From Sipunculus nudus (lineage: Eukaryota; Annelida; Sipuncula; Golfingiida; Sipunculidae), in contig CM049310.1 of NCBI GenBank assembly GCA_026874595.1, positions 85,971,056-86,035,055 on the forward strand: a stretch of 64,000 nt of DNA. Direction: 5' to 3'. How positions within the stretch are numbered: the stretch's first letter is position 1; every line of letters starts with the position of its first letter. The notes under the pieces were generated by a model. It did not search any database. It saw only the letters and a program-made list of their open reading frames with translations, and had not been told where the DNA came from. The translations under genes were made by a program, and so were the position numbers. Shown here one piece after another: positions 10,981 to 23,460 of the stretch.

Positions 10981-13025
10981 AATTTGTCCTTCAGCCAAGG
11001 CAATCTGCTCCTCACTAAGGTAATCCACCCCTCAGCCAAAGAAATTGACCCCTCAGCCAGGACAATCTGCCTCTCATGTAGCCAAGGTAGTCTGTCCATC
11101 AGCCAAGAACATCTACCCCTCAGCCATGGCTATCCACCCCTCAGCCAATTCAGTCTGCCCTTCAGCCAAAGTAATCAACCCCCCAGCCAAGACCATCCAC
11201 CCCTCAGCCAAGGCAATCTACCCCTCAGCTAAGGAAGTATGTCATTTAGCCTGGGCAACCTGCCCTCAGGTGAGACAACCTGCCCCTCAGCCAAGGCAAT
11301 ACATAACTAACCCATGGCTATCCACCCCTCAACAAAGGCAATCCATAACGCAGCCATGGCAATCTGCAACTCGATCAGCCAAGGCCATCCACCTCTCAGC
11401 CAAGGCAGCTAGACCGCACTCCAGCCAAGGCAGTCTGCCCCTTGGCCAAGGTAATCTACCCCTCAGCTAAGGAAGTATGTCATTCAGCCTGGGCAACCTG
11501 CCCTCAGGTAAGACAACCTGCCCCTCAGCCAAGGCAATACATAACTCACCCATGGCTATCCACCCCTCAACAAAGGCAATCCATAACGCAGCCATGGCAA
11601 TCTGCAACTCGATCAGCCAAGGCAATCCACCTCTCAGCCAAGGCAATCTGCACTCCAGCCAAGGCAGTCTGCTTCTCAGCCAAAGCAATCCATACCTGAG
11701 CCATGGCTATCCACCCCTTGGCAAAAGCAATCTGTCAATCAGCATGCAAAGGCAATTTAAATCTCAGCCAAGGCAATCTGCCCCTCAGCCAAGACAATCG
11801 ATCTGCCTCTCATCCAAGGCAATCTGCCCCTCAGCCAAGAGAATCTGTCCCTATAAGCCAAGCCAAAATCTACCCCTCAGCCAAAGCAATCTGCCCCACT
11901 GCCCAACCAAGGCCATCTAGCTGTCCCTTAGCCAAGGCAATCTGCCTCTCAGGCAAGGCATTCTGTCCCTCAGGCAAGGTCATCTGCCCCACAGTTAATT
12001 AAGGCAATCTTCAACTCAGGCAACACAATCTGTCCCAGCTTGGGCCTAGGTCATCTGTCCCCAAGCAAAGACCATCCACCCCTCAGCAAAGACAATGCAC
12101 CCCTCAGCCAAGGCAATCTACCCCTCAGCTAAGGAAGTATGTCATTCAGCCTGGGCAACCTGCCCTCAGGTGAGACAACCTGCCCCTCAGCCAAGGCAAT
12201 ACATAACTAACCCATGGCTATCCACCCCTCAACAAAGGCAATCCATAACGCAGCCATGGCAATCTGCAACTCGATCAGCCAAGGCCATCCACCTCTCAGC
12301 CAAGGCAGCTAGACCGCACTCCAGCCAAGGCAGTCTGCCCCTTGGCCAAGGTAATCTACCCCTCAGCTGAGGAAGTATGTCATTCAGCCTGGGCAACCTG
12401 CCCTCAGGTAAGACAACCTGCCCCTCAGCCAAGGCAATACATAACTCACCCATGGCTATCCACCCCTCAACAAAGGCAATCCATAACGCAGCCATGGCAA
12501 TCTGCAACTCGATCAGCCAAGGCAATCCACCTCTCAGCCAAGGCAATCTGCACTCCAGCCAAGGCAGTCTGCTTCTCAGCCAAAGCAATCCATACCTGAG
12601 CCATGGCTATCCACCCCTTGGCAAAAGCAATCTGTCAATCAGCATGCAAAGGCAATTTAAATCTCAGCCAAGGCAATCTGCCCCTCAGCCAAGACAATCG
12701 ATCTGCCTCTCATCCAAGGCAATCTGCCCCTCAGCCAAGAGAATCTGTCCCTATAAGCCAAGCCAAAATCTACCCCTCAGCCAAAGCAATCTGCCCCACT
12801 GCCCAACCAAGGCCATCTAGCTGTCCCTTAGCCAAGGCAATCTGCCTCTCAGGCAAGGCATTCTGTCCCTCAGGCAAGGTCATCTGCCCCACAGTTAATT
12901 AAGGCAATCTTCAACTCAGGCAACACAATCTGTCCCAGCTTGGGCCTAGGTCATCTGTCCCCAAGCAAAGACCATCCACCCCTCAGCAAAGACAATGCAC
13001 GCCTCAGCCAATGCAATCTACCCCT
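10981..13025. repeat. 21-bp satellite with nested 238-bp and 900-bp higher-order repeats
   Basis: The basic unit is 21 bp: CAGCCAAGGCAATCTGCCCCT with variants. A 238-bp block starting at CCCCTCAGCTAAGGAAGTA is repeated in tandem (11221 and 11459). The enclosing 900-bp block is repeated again (about 11198-12097 and 12098-12997), with only a few differences visible (for example GTCATTTAGC/GTCATTCAGC and CAGCTAAGG/CAGCTGAGG). The 21-bp unit keeps all frames open, giving overlapping open frames with Ser-Gln-Gly-Asn-Leu-Pro-Leu or Pro-Ser-Ala-Lys repeats. These occur in three phases and are not credible proteins. Confidence 0.95.
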
Positions 13026-13034
13026 TAGCAAAAA

Positions 13035-13150
13035 ACGAGCTTGCCGCGCACTGTTGCTGCAAACTTGCTGCAGCTTTGCAGCAACCTTGCAGCAAGGTCA
13101 CAATTTGCCATGCAAATTAGTTTGCGGCAACCTTGCTGCAGACTTGCTGC
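13035..13150. repeat. TTGCTGCA/TTGCAGCA palindromic patch
   Basis: Short overlapping motifs GTTGCTGCAAACTTGCTGCA, CTTTGCAGCAACCTTGCAGC and reverse forms link the 21-bp array to the next GC-rich array. The same motif family (CTGCTTTGCAGCACGGTTGC) reappears at about 14888-14930, just before the second 21-bp block. Confidence 0.75.
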
Positions 13151-13465
13151 AACCAATGTTCCTGCAGCCCTTTTCCTGCAGCCTTCTCGCACACTTTCCC
13201 GCAGCCTTCTCGCACACTTCCCGCAGCCTCGCACACTTCCTGCAGCTTCTCCACACTTTCCCGCAGCCTTCTCACACACTTTCCCGCAGCCTTCTCGCAC
13301 ACTTCCTGCAGCCTTGCACACTTCCTGCAGCTTCTCGCACACTTTCCTGCAGCCTTCTTGCACACTTTCCCGCAGCCTTCTCGCACACTTCCTGCAGCCT
13401 TGCACACTTTCTGCAGCTTCTCGCACACTTTCCCGCAGCCTTCTCGCACACTTTCCCGCAGCAGG
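13151..13465. repeat. GC-rich 23-bp array
   Basis: Units of 19-23 bp follow GCAGCCTTCTCGCACACTTT plus CCC, with CCTGCAG variants, about 14 copies. GC content is far above the surroundings. Open frames on both strands across it (up to about 180 codons) are repeat artefacts. Unit sequence is related to the GCAGCCTTCCTGCGCACA part of the 63-bp array at 14553. Confidence 0.9.
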
Positions 13466-14552
13466 GGCCAATTAGATAGCAGCCATGATATGTATAAACA
13501 ACAACACGTGGGCTCAGTTATTGTGTACAAGCAGACATGCCATGTCATTAGTCAGTGACTGTCTCTGCTCCAAATATAAATGCAGGTACTCAACAGAACA
13601 AGCTCTCATGAAACTCCATTTAATTTTCACATACAAATAAACCTTAATCCATAATGGCTTTTAAATATAAACCAAACTTAATCAAGCTTTGTTAGAAATT
13701 ACACCTTGATGAATATGAATCAGAGTACACACTACACAGTCACAGGAATCCTGCATGAAGTTGTGTAGCTACATAGCTGAATAAAAGTTCTGGGTGAGTT
13801 TATTGTCAGGCCAAGGACTGGAAACATGAACCACAAAATGACATTTGGTTTCTTCAATAATGTTAGGAATTTCCCATTTACTTAGGGTGACATCTATAGA
13901 CATAAGTCGAACAGAATTTAGCTAAGCCTGAGAATTTTAAAGTTTGTGTGAAGATGAAAACAAAACCTTATTTAAAGTTACTGTTTCATATTCAAATCAA
14001 TAAAACTCAAAATGCATTGAGTTCAATAAATGCATGATATACACGGTAACCACAGAATTTTTTTCATGCTGCCTTTGATATATCTGCCTTCCAGCTTGAA
14101 AACATCTTTCAATCCCACCATTAATCTTAGACTTAGTTTTTACTTTTCCACAAAATAAAATTTAATACTACACTTTCTGTGTATAAAATTACTTGAGGAA
14201 AAATCAATCTTATCAGTGCTGGGCAGCCCTTTATCAATGCTAGCTGCGGCAGCATTTAGGGTACAAATATGTAGTTCACACTTACTGGTGGTAGTAACAT
14301 AACACCCTCTCTTTGTTCCTCCCATCAACTAATTGTATGTTCTAATTAATCCAATGAGTCCTCTGAACATGCTGGATCTGTTGAATGTTACTCTTACTTG
14401 AGCTATTTAGCATAGATCTTCATATTTTTAGAAGAGCTAACAAAGCACTGTCTTTTCCTAATTTTGCAAAAATGACTGCCTTTCCCTCCAAAATCAGTTT
14501 AGCCAATCACAGCAGGGTAAGACAGAAAATAGTAGAGCAAATAAAACTGTAA
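13466..14552. other. Unique spacer inside the satellite region
   Basis: About 1.1 kb of AT-rich, apparently single-copy sequence between two satellite blocks. No gene was recognised. Confidence 0.5.
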
Positions 14553-14935
14553 AAGACTGCGGCTAGCCGCAACCCTCCCACAGCCTTCCTGCGCACAGCA
14601 TCCAGTTAACTCTATGAGACTGCGGCTAGCCGCAATCCTCCCGTTGCCTTCCTGCGCACAGCATCCAGTTAACTCTATGAGACTGCGGCTAGCCGCAACC
14701 CTCCTGCAGCCTTCCTGCACACAGTATTAAAATACTCTATAGGACTGCGGCTAGCCGCAACCCTCCCGCAGCCTTCCAGCACACAATTCAGATTTGCTGC
14801 ACACTTTCCTGCAGCCTTTGCCAGGCAGCGGGAAGCATGCAGCTAGCCTCAGCCTTCCTGCACACTCTTCTTGCAGCCTATTTTGGTTTCTGCTGCTTTG
14901 CAGCACGGTTGCAGCAAAGCAGTGGCAAACTTTTC
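14553..14935. repeat. 63-bp tandem array with GCGGCTAGCCGC palindrome
   Basis: Four units begin at 14554, 14617, 14680 and about 14742, each opening with GACTGCGGCTAGCCGCAA. The 12-bp palindrome GCGGCTAGCCGC lies in every copy. The second half of each unit (GCAGCCTTCCTGCGCACA) is related to the 23-bp array at 13151. The tail (14800-14935) decays into TTGCAGCA motifs. Confidence 0.9.
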
Positions 14936-14944
14936 ATTTTGCTA

Positions 14945-15275
14945 AGGGACCCTTCAGCCAAAGCTGTATATACCTCTCAGCCCAGGCTATCTGTCCTTGA
15001 GGAAAGGTAGTCTGCCTCTCAGCCAAGACAATTCATTCCTCAGAGTAGGCAATCTATCCCTCAGCCATCTGTCCCCAAGCCAAGGCAGTACATGCCTCTC
15101 AGCCAAGGCAATCTGCCCTTCAGACACAGTAATCTACCCCTCAGCCAATACAATCTGTCCCTTAGTCAAGGCAATCCACCCCATAGTGAATGCAATCTAC
15201 ATCTCAGCCAAAGCAATCTGTCCTTCAGCCAAGGCAATATGCCTCTCAGCCAAGACAATCCACCCCTGTCCCTCT
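14945..15275. repeat. Second block of the 21-bp satellite
   Basis: About 15 diverged units of the same CTCAGCCAAGGCAATCTG family as 10981-13025, in the same orientation. No 238-bp or 900-bp superstructure is present here. Confidence 0.9.
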
Positions 15276-15889
15276 GTCATGTGTTCCTTGGTTCATGTCT
15301 CACCCCTCTACAAAGTGCTTTGGAACTAATTTTAGTAGTTTTGTGAATCCTGAGAGACAGAGAGTAAATCAAACCAACAGACACAGGTGAAAGAGACACA
15401 GAGAAACAAACAATGGGACACAGAAGAGATATCAATTATATCTGTGGTTAAAAAATGTATTTATGAAAATAAGCTTAGTCAGTACATGTACATACTGGTG
15501 TAGTTAACAGACAAATCATTATGGGCAGGGAAAACAGGGATGTATCTGAGTACAAATTATAAACATCCAACATTTGTACAGTTTTCATTCCCCTGACACC
15601 AGATGAACCCAGCACTTAAATTGTTACTTGGGTGTGTTATTATTTATGACATTATGTTATTACACAGTTCACCTTTGAGAATACAGAAGGCATCAAGGCG
15701 TTCCTGTTGGTACTATAAAATATGGGATATTTCAGCATACCATGTCTTTCTTATGAGTAAAGGGACTGAATAACAACACAAGGTAATTTTCTGTTTGAGT
15801 TACTGGGCTGTAACTGGGTCACCACAAATACCATATTGCACCTGATCTTTACTCCTTGCTGCAGCACATGACTAACCTAAATTTCATTT
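15276..15889. other. Intergenic DNA
   Basis: Nothing supported. Confidence 0.4.
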
Positions 15890-16375
15890 GTGTCTTATTA
15901 AAGCCAGCTATTCACCTGCCTTAACCTAACTTTCCTGTAGAATTTCTGTGATATCTGGCTTACTTTGCATACATATTAATGAACTTTAGGAGATTCCTGT
16001 TCAGATAAGTTTTTAAAATGCCTCTACCATGGCTGCATGAGCTTGTTTATGTACAAGCTGTTAGTAAACAAGGTACATACACCAATATTGACATACTGTA
16101 AACCATGTAACCTAAAGTGGTTGGTTGTATATATATATTGTGCAAGTTTAAAGAACACTTCTTGCAACACTCACTTAAATGGTGGAACCCTGGTTTGTCA
16201 GATGATGTTGCTGAATGTGTTTGGATTATTTTAGTTGCCCCCCCCCACACACACACACATTCTAAACATGGATATAAACAGAATAAACAGCTTGTATGTG
16301 TGGCAGAATCAGGGGTTCTGGCTTATTTTCGTAATAGGTTCAACCCATTAACCTTTAGTCAATAGACTTCAAATG
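15890..16375 (+). repeat. Dispersed repeat family X, longest plus-strand copy
   Basis: Contains the full set of family landmarks in order: AAAGCCAGCTATTCACCTGC, TGTAGAATTTCTGTGATATC, TGGCTTACTTTGCATACATA, TTAATGAACTTTAGG, GTTTGGATTATTTT, GATATAAACAGAATAAACAG and TTTTCGTAATAGGTTCAACC. A short poly-C and (CA)n tract lies at 16240-16259. It closes the satellite region on the right, as the 10590 copy does on the left. Confidence 0.75.
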
Positions 16376-16959
16376 TAAGAATAGGCCCCTTTAGATTAAT
16401 TAGGCCTACATGTTGTTGGATGTAGGTGGCCCACAGCTAACTTTAACCATGTCTAAACACAGAATGAAACATGTCCTCCTGTTGCAGAGCTTGTCAAAGA
16501 TTAATTAATAATAGGTGTTCCTTTTTCAAGCAATCACATATGTAAATCCTACTGAAATATTTTAATTACACCCATTGTTTTGTAAACTAAGGTATTTCTC
16601 TTGTATGAATATAAAAAAAAATTCATATTTCATTACTAACCACACTCGTGAGAAGTCAGAAATTGCTAATGGCCTTTTGATTCCTTTTATATATTACCCA
16701 CAGTGTTCAGACAGTCATAATGTAGACGCCCATCAGTGAGCTTTATTATTTTATAGTTTATTTTTTTTCTAATGACACTTTCTTCTGTATATTGTTCAGT
16801 TTGATTGCAACAGGCCCTGCCCACACAGTCCTGTGAAATGTGAATGTAATGTAACAAAAATAAGATGCCTGCATTTTTTATACATTAATTACCTGGCATG
16901 CACTAGATTTCAGATAACTCGTTTACTGATGTCTGACACCAGTATTGAGTGTCTCAGGT
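16376..16959. other. AT-rich intergenic DNA
   Basis: Nothing supported. Confidence 0.4.
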
Positions 16960-17135
16960 GTATACAGGTCTGTAATCATTGGTGACTCATGACGTCACAA
17001 TAATTTTTAGCTAGAGAGAACTTTTCATATCAAGAAATTACTTATTAGGAATTACCTAGAGTTAATATATGCACACAGAGTATGCCAGATAAATACATAC
17101 ATTCTATATAAAAGGTAGGTGAAAGTCTGGCTTTA
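16960..17135 (-). repeat. Dispersed repeat family X, partial minus-strand copy
   Basis: GGAATTACCTAGAGTTAATA and AGAGTATGCCAGATAAATAC are the reverse complement of the family segment around 15945-15990. A CRE-type palindrome TGACGTCA occurs just before it, at about 16989. Confidence 0.55.
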
Positions 17136-17194
17136 AGATGTATTGAGGTTTTGCGTTTTTAAACAGACAAATTGAATATTAAAGTGATCCTAGA

Positions 17195-17640
17195 CTGCAT
17201 GGCTTCTGTTGTGTAGGGACTCGAGGTCAAAGCTGGAAGGTCACAAGTTCAAATCTGTGAGATTTTCATGGTCGGCTCCCACCAAAAAAGGACCCTTTGC
17301 AGGCTTAATTAATGGGAGAGCAGTGCCCCAAAGCCATATATCACTCATGAAAGAGTATGTCCTAAGGGGGTTCCTCAGTGTTATAACGCAGCACTGGGGA
17401 GGACTACGCACTCGGGATATGTAGAAGCAGTATAGACACTGTGCCTGGTTGACACCAGCATATAAAATATTAACAAAAATGAGAGGAAGCGAGTGCTACC
17501 ACCCTGTCATGTAGTCCCAAAGGGAAATGAAACTCTGCAGATGTACATACTTAGGTTAAGAAGTAGACAAGTTAGCATTAAAAACTTAGGCGGTAACCTC
17601 CACCAAAAAAAAATTAAGTGAGGAATTTCTGTTCTGCATA
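17195..17640 (+). mobile_element. SINE with tRNA-like head, copy 1
   Basis: Read on +, the 5' part contains a box-B-like AAGTTCAAATCTGTGAG. It then follows a shared SINE body: GAGATTTTCATGGTCGGCTC, CCACCAA..., GGCTTAATTAATGGGA, ACACTGTGCCTGGTTGACAC, ATGAGAGGAAGCGAGTGCTA, CCACCCTGTC, ACTCTGCAGATGTA and GGTAACCTCCACC. Two more copies lie at 56085-56500 (minus) and 56690-57050 (plus). Such elements are transcribed by RNA polymerase III and moved by a LINE partner. The copies differ greatly, so the family is old here. Confidence 0.7.
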
Positions 17641-18744
17641 TAGTTCAGAACAGAAGTTCATTATGCTACTTCATACTAGAACTGGGAGAGGAACAAATTG
17701 TGATTGGTTTCACATCGAACCAAAAATTAAACGGAAATCACTCAGTAATTAGGGCCCCTTCACAAAGTATGTCATTAACTATAACCAAGCCTTTTCATGA
17801 GATTATCTTTAATTCATGGCTTGGCATGTGACTGATGAGTGAACATGAACTGTTATTCTTCAGGTAATCTGCTGTTAAATTTAGCAGTGACAGAAAAATA
17901 AATGCAGCTGTTGTATATGTAATTAATCATGCATGAATCCATGTAAACCGACTACCATAGATAATGTGTTGAGTGCCACATGCCTGGCCAATAATGAATG
18001 TTCACAACCTGTGAAATACAATCATTTGTTCTAAATACTCAGGCACTTTGCCATTGTCATTCTCAATTACTGTGAAACAATATCAGTATTGCTCTATATA
18101 CAGTTTAAAACCATATCTAGTACAAATTTTAATCATGTATGTCATTGGCAAATAAAATGCCTACCCTACAATTAAATATTCATAAAAGGTTCACAATTCA
18201 TGATTTTGAGATAATTTCCTTGATTGATAAATCAATTGCCTCAAGTCAAAAATTTAAAAAAAAATGCTAAATTTGGCTTATCAGTGGTAGAAGGTTGTCT
18301 ATAAAGGGTTTATGATTAATAAATTTTCTGTGACTCGTTTATATATATTTATGTTGCTGATAGGTGAAATGTTTATATGTTCTATAAATACTGTTCATTG
18401 AGCAATGTTATTTCAGTGTTAAGTATGGTGACTTTTTTTATTTTTAAATAATTCTTTTAATTCATAGTTTAATTCCTTTTGTATAAAGTATGTTATGAAT
18501 AATAATGAAAATATTCATTTGGACCTGTAATATATTGGTTAACCAGATCAGAGCTGTAAACAAGAGGTTGCTTATTAATATTCATTGTGCTGTCATTTAT
18601 TCAACCCAACAAAATCTATCTACATGACCAATTATATGAGGTAGCAATTTAATCCCCTTGAATAAAAACCAACCAAAAAGTCATTAAAAACTAGAATACG
18701 GGTTGTCGACAAGCGACTACGTGTATCTGCCTAAATCAGAGTGG
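17641..18744. other. AT-rich intergenic DNA
   Basis: No open frame, repeat or RNA gene recognised in about 1.1 kb. Confidence 0.45.
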
Positions 18745-19720
18745 AACGGGTGAAGTGAGGCATGGATTGAGTGGCAAGGGGAAAAAGAGTGAAGTGTTGC
18801 ATATTAGCATGGATGTCTGCAGCCAAATGGTGTATGTAGGTTGCGCCACCTACCACAAAATCCAAAAGCCGTCCAAGTTGTATACATATGCAAAATTTGA
18901 GGCAGATAAGTCAAACCACTATATGTTTATGAGTGATTTTAGCCTGTGGCAGACAAACAGACGGACTCTGTGCAAAAATGGTTGAAGGTGGCGCCACCAG
19001 TTTTGCGTATGATAAAGAGCTATGTGAGAACTATACACATGCAAAACTTTGGCCCAATCGGTCAAACAGTTCCCAAGATATGAGCTTGGATGTCTGCTGG
19101 ATAAACTAGAATGCAGGTGGTGCCACCTGTCATAAATTCAAGAGAGCTGTCGGGGATGTATAAACCTGCAAAATTTTAAGCAGATATGTCAAACCACTGC
19201 CGAGATATGAGTGATTTTATCCCATGGCAGACAAACAGACGGGAGCTGTGCAAAAATGGCTGCAGGTGGCGGCACCAGTTTTGCATATGATAAAGAGCTA
19301 TGTGAGATCTATAAACATGCAAAATTTTGGCCAAATCGGTCAAACGGTTCCCGAGATATGAGCTTGGATGTCTGCAGCGTAAACATGAATGTAGGTGGCG
19401 CCACCTGTCATAAAATCAGAAAAGCTATCCAGGATGTATACGCATGCCAAATTTCAGGTGAATTAGTCAAATCACTGCAGAGATACGAGTGATTTTAACC
19501 CAAGGAAGACGAACAGATGGACACTGTGCAAACATGGTTGCAGGTGGCGCCACCATTTTTTTGTGTATGTTATTAAGCTCTCCAAGGGCTACATTTGTGC
19601 AAAAAATTTTCCTGATCCGTCAAATGGTTCCCGAGGTATGTGGGTTTATGTGTGGAAACAGATTCACAAATGGACGCAGAGCACAGAGGAAAGGTCAGAG
19701 GTCAAAACAAAATCGGGGCG
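18745..19720. repeat. Dimeric tandem array with GGTGGCGCCACC at every junction
   Basis: The 12-bp palindrome GGTGGCGCCACC (or a one- to two-base variant) sits at 18839, 18987, 19116, 19265, 19394 and 19543. Intervals are 148, 129, 149, 129 and 149 bp. Two related monomers therefore alternate, giving a dimer of about 278 bp. One monomer carries GCAGACAAACAGACGG...GTGCAAAAATGG, the other TGATAAAGAGCTATGTGAGA. Both share GCAAAATTTNGGC...TCAAAC...CGAGATATGAG. Open frames across it follow the repeat and are not credited. Confidence 0.92.
19692..19704 (+). promoter_or_regulatory. DR1-type GGTCA direct repeat
   Basis: AGGTCA-G-AGGTCA, a direct repeat of the nuclear-receptor half site with one-base spacing, located at the edge of the dimeric array. 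Similar sites occur in other repeats of the window. Function is inference. Confidence 0.3.
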
Positions 19721-22700
19721 CAGCAGTTCACATGTGACCCGAACATAATCCCAGGTTTCATAAAATTCCGCCCAGCGGTTACGGAGGAGTTCTCCGGACA
19801 CCTACCTTGCGGCGGCGGCGTGCAGCTGAAAACATAGTATCCGCAAAACTCTGTTTTGGTACACATTTTTGAGCAACCATGCTGTAACAGAAGATTACAA
19901 TTCAAAGTGGGCTAAAACATGTCTCAAACTGCATGACAATATCTCAAATGTATCTTTTGTTGTTTTATTTTCTCTGCTATGTGTCTTTCATGTTTAAAAT
20001 TGAGATTTAAATGTTTTATTGATTCAAAATTTTAAAATTCAGTTTTCAGTTAGAAAGAAACATGATACAGGAAGAAAACAAAGTTTGATATAGTATCATG
20101 TAGATCGATATCAGCCCAATAAAAAGTGGTTTACTGTTAACGGTTGATCAAAATTGTGTACCATATAACAATTTTAAAATTTCAAAAATGTTAAAATTTC
20201 ATTTAAAAATGATTGTGAATTCCATAAATATATCCCATTAGAAAAACAGCTCTATATATGGTCTAAACATGTATACCTTTATGGGTCTAATATGCATCTG
20301 AAATAGCTTTTCCAAGAACTAATTTTAATAAAAAGGTTTTTGCTGAGGATACTACCTTTAATAGTACATTTGAGAAGAAAATCCTGGGGCCAATAAGCAG
20401 TGTATCCATGACTCATCGCGGATATGTCCTTGGCCTTATATAGTAACTGTAGGTATACATATTGACTTACAGACTTTAATATTCTAAACAGATGTACTGA
20501 TACATGTAACCAAATAAAATATTCCTAGGATAGTTCCTGGTCAAATATTAATGGTGCAAATATTCAGCTTGAGGAAATAATGTGTTAATGTAACATGCAG
20601 ACACGTAATGTAATTTGCTGCTAACAGTAACTTGGTGCACTTAACATCTGGGATTTGTTGCAAGAATATATTTTGGCTGCAAATCATAGAGCATACCTGG
20701 CAGATATACCATTGTTACAAATGTGGAATAATGGTTACCATAGTGGCTCATGCATAAATCTATAACTTTTGAAAAAAATATGAATTCAATAATTCTATTG
20801 CAATAAACCCCAGTGCAATTACAATAATTGTACCCTGGCTGAATATTTTGAGTTGTATTCTTCAGATAAAGGGCTAATTATGTTTTAATGTAACATACAG
20901 ACATGAATTTGAAAGATGTATTCAATTACAGGCAACATAATTTTGTAATAAATGTCTCTAATATAAACTCAATAAATTGTCACTGTTTACATGAAAAAAT
21001 AATGGAAATTAAGGAAAACTAGAAATAAATTAAGTTTCACATATAATTAAATTAAAACTAAGTTCTCAGAGAACTTTTTTCTTTGTAAACCTGTATGTCA
21101 TGCAGGTAGTTTTCAGTTGAATACCTATAGCTGTCTCACATCATTACATGTTCCTCATGAAACATTGTAAAAATGTATGAAATACTATTTTGAAATTTAA
21201 AATTAATATTATGATTCCACAATCTCGACTTGAGAGATATAGTACTGTTGTTCAATTATTTGTGTTGTTTCAGTGATGTTTTATTTTATCGTTTATAATT
21301 TTGCATCCCAAAAGATATATTGTGGAACATATTATTTTTTTTATGTAAATCAGTGTCCCAAATTGACATGGACTGACCTTTCACTAGCATGTTATATGAA
21401 ATTTTCACAAATTGCCAGAGGTTTTTTCCCCTAAAATTGTAATTTTAAAGAAATGATTGTATAAGAAAGAGTGAACAATAAGAAATAAATTGTCAAGTTA
21501 ATTAATAATGCATTTAATTGCGTTAATACAAACTCGTACTTAATTGACTTTGTATCTGAACTCTGGCAAGTTTGATCCAATATTTTAATCTGAATTAAGT
21601 GCATAATGAAAGATATACATTTTCAAAATGTCATGAGGTTGTTACTTTATTATTCATTTTTTTATTTCAGAATAAGGAGCAAATAGTAAATATTTTTATG
21701 GTTGTTTTCATTTTTTGAAGGCAAAAAAAGGAAATATTACAAAATATGTTTACTTAACTTTATAGTTAGTTTTTATCATAAAGACATGCCCTTTTTAATC
21801 CCATATTCATGTATATAATATTCATGTTAATGTTGTATCAAATTTGCTGGCATGTATTATTTGCAAATGAAGGCACCCTCATAAAATTGTCAAAAACTGA
21901 AAATATGAGAAAATCTGGTTTTACAGTATTTCATATACATATAATCAAAAGATCTTTTATTTCTCAATTATAAATTTCTATATACACATATATATATGTA
22001 ATTACTTACATGGTCAAAATATATTTTCTAACATAATCAGTCTACTATATTGTTAACATTGTACTTAAGTATAGGAATCTCATTATAACAAAAATAGCCA
22101 TTTTAGTTATATAAATAAATGGATCCCTGTGAAGATCAAGACACAACTAGAATTTCAATATAATTAAGGCATTCTCCCTTAGAAGTTAAACCTACCTTAA
22201 CCTAAACCTAACAAAACTTGAATGGCTATTCATCAGGCAGAACCTAAAAGTAAGGGTGAGACTTGTAATAAGGATGGGACTCCAGTTAGGAATTTTACAG
22301 TATGTTAATTTATGTCATTTTGAGTTGGTTGAACTTGCAGACCAGACTGCCATGAAGATAAACTATAAGGGCCCCCTTCCTTGATGAAGGCCCATCCTGG
22401 GATTACCCTTTCCAACCTTGCACCATCATTTATGTCATCTGTCATTTAATCTGTAGCATAAAACACCCAACTTGAAAATTTGATCAGCTTTTAAGTATAT
22501 AGTGATAAAGTATGTAATATTTGTACTTGAATGGACCTGTGTAAAATGCCTGTACTGAAGGAACTAAAACCAATTCACCTGCTTTGTGGTGAATATGAGT
22601 GGGAAATACTGTGTTTATGAATCAGGAAACCGTAAAATCCCTGTCTTGAATATTAAGGATCGAAGAACATACATGTTATAAAAAAGCACTTCAAAGGCAC

Positions 22701-23460
22701 AAAATGCCTGATGTGGATTTATTCATGGTGGTGCCAGTATTTGGATGTATGACATAGATACAACAAATAGCTATGTGTAAGAGGGAATGAGGAAGAGTTA
22801 AAAATGTAGTAAAGTTACAATAACAAAGCTTCTTACACACAGCGGGCATATAAAAATAGGTTGTAATATTGCACAATATGTATCAGACATGCGATTTTAA
22901 AATTTGCCTGTTTATGTGTTTGTATACAGACAAATTAAACCGTTTATATTGAATGATTTAGAAACAGGCACAATGACCACATCATTTATCCATTATAGAA
23001 AATCATGGTGGTATTATAATATGATTAATCATACAATCCAAGTTAAATTATTAGGTGGCATCTGGTATTAGTGGTTGTTAAACTGATTTAGTCTCTAATT
23101 TCCTTGTATTGGTTAAGATAATTACATTTAGGCCATAATTTTTCATTTTATTATGTGTCCAACCCTAAATTTCTTCAGAATCGCAAAATAAGGAAATATT
23201 TTCAATCACCTCATTTCAGTTAATTGTGATGAAGTATGTCCATATGTGATGAGAAAGATTTGACAGCTCAAGCGCAGTTAAGGGCAATAAAGCAACCGAT
23301 CCATCAAGATGTTGACATGCGTATATTTTTACCTGTAAGCAATGACAATAATTAAGTGAGGTACAAATCTGCACTATAAAAAGTGCATCATGCAGGAACC
23401 GTGAGACATCTCTTGCTGTAGAGATCTGGTACTGCAGCAATTAAAGATGTCTGTTCCTAA
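19721..23460. other. Long AT-rich stretch without recognisable genes
   Basis: About 3.7 kb. A weak internal similarity (AATGTAACATGCAGACA near 20588 and AATGTAACATACAGACA near 20888) suggests old repeat sequence. Open frames are all below 80 codons and unlike any family I know. No RNA gene was recognised. Confidence 0.45.

Noticed and set aside
11045-12902. Many overlapping open frames of 80-150 codons in the 21-bp array
   Set aside because: Frames are open in several phases at once and repeat identically 900 bp apart; they reflect the satellite unit.
12940-13558. 140-180-codon frames on both strands in the GC-rich array
   Set aside because: Cys/Ala/His-rich repeats arise from the 23-bp unit in all phases; no family resemblance.
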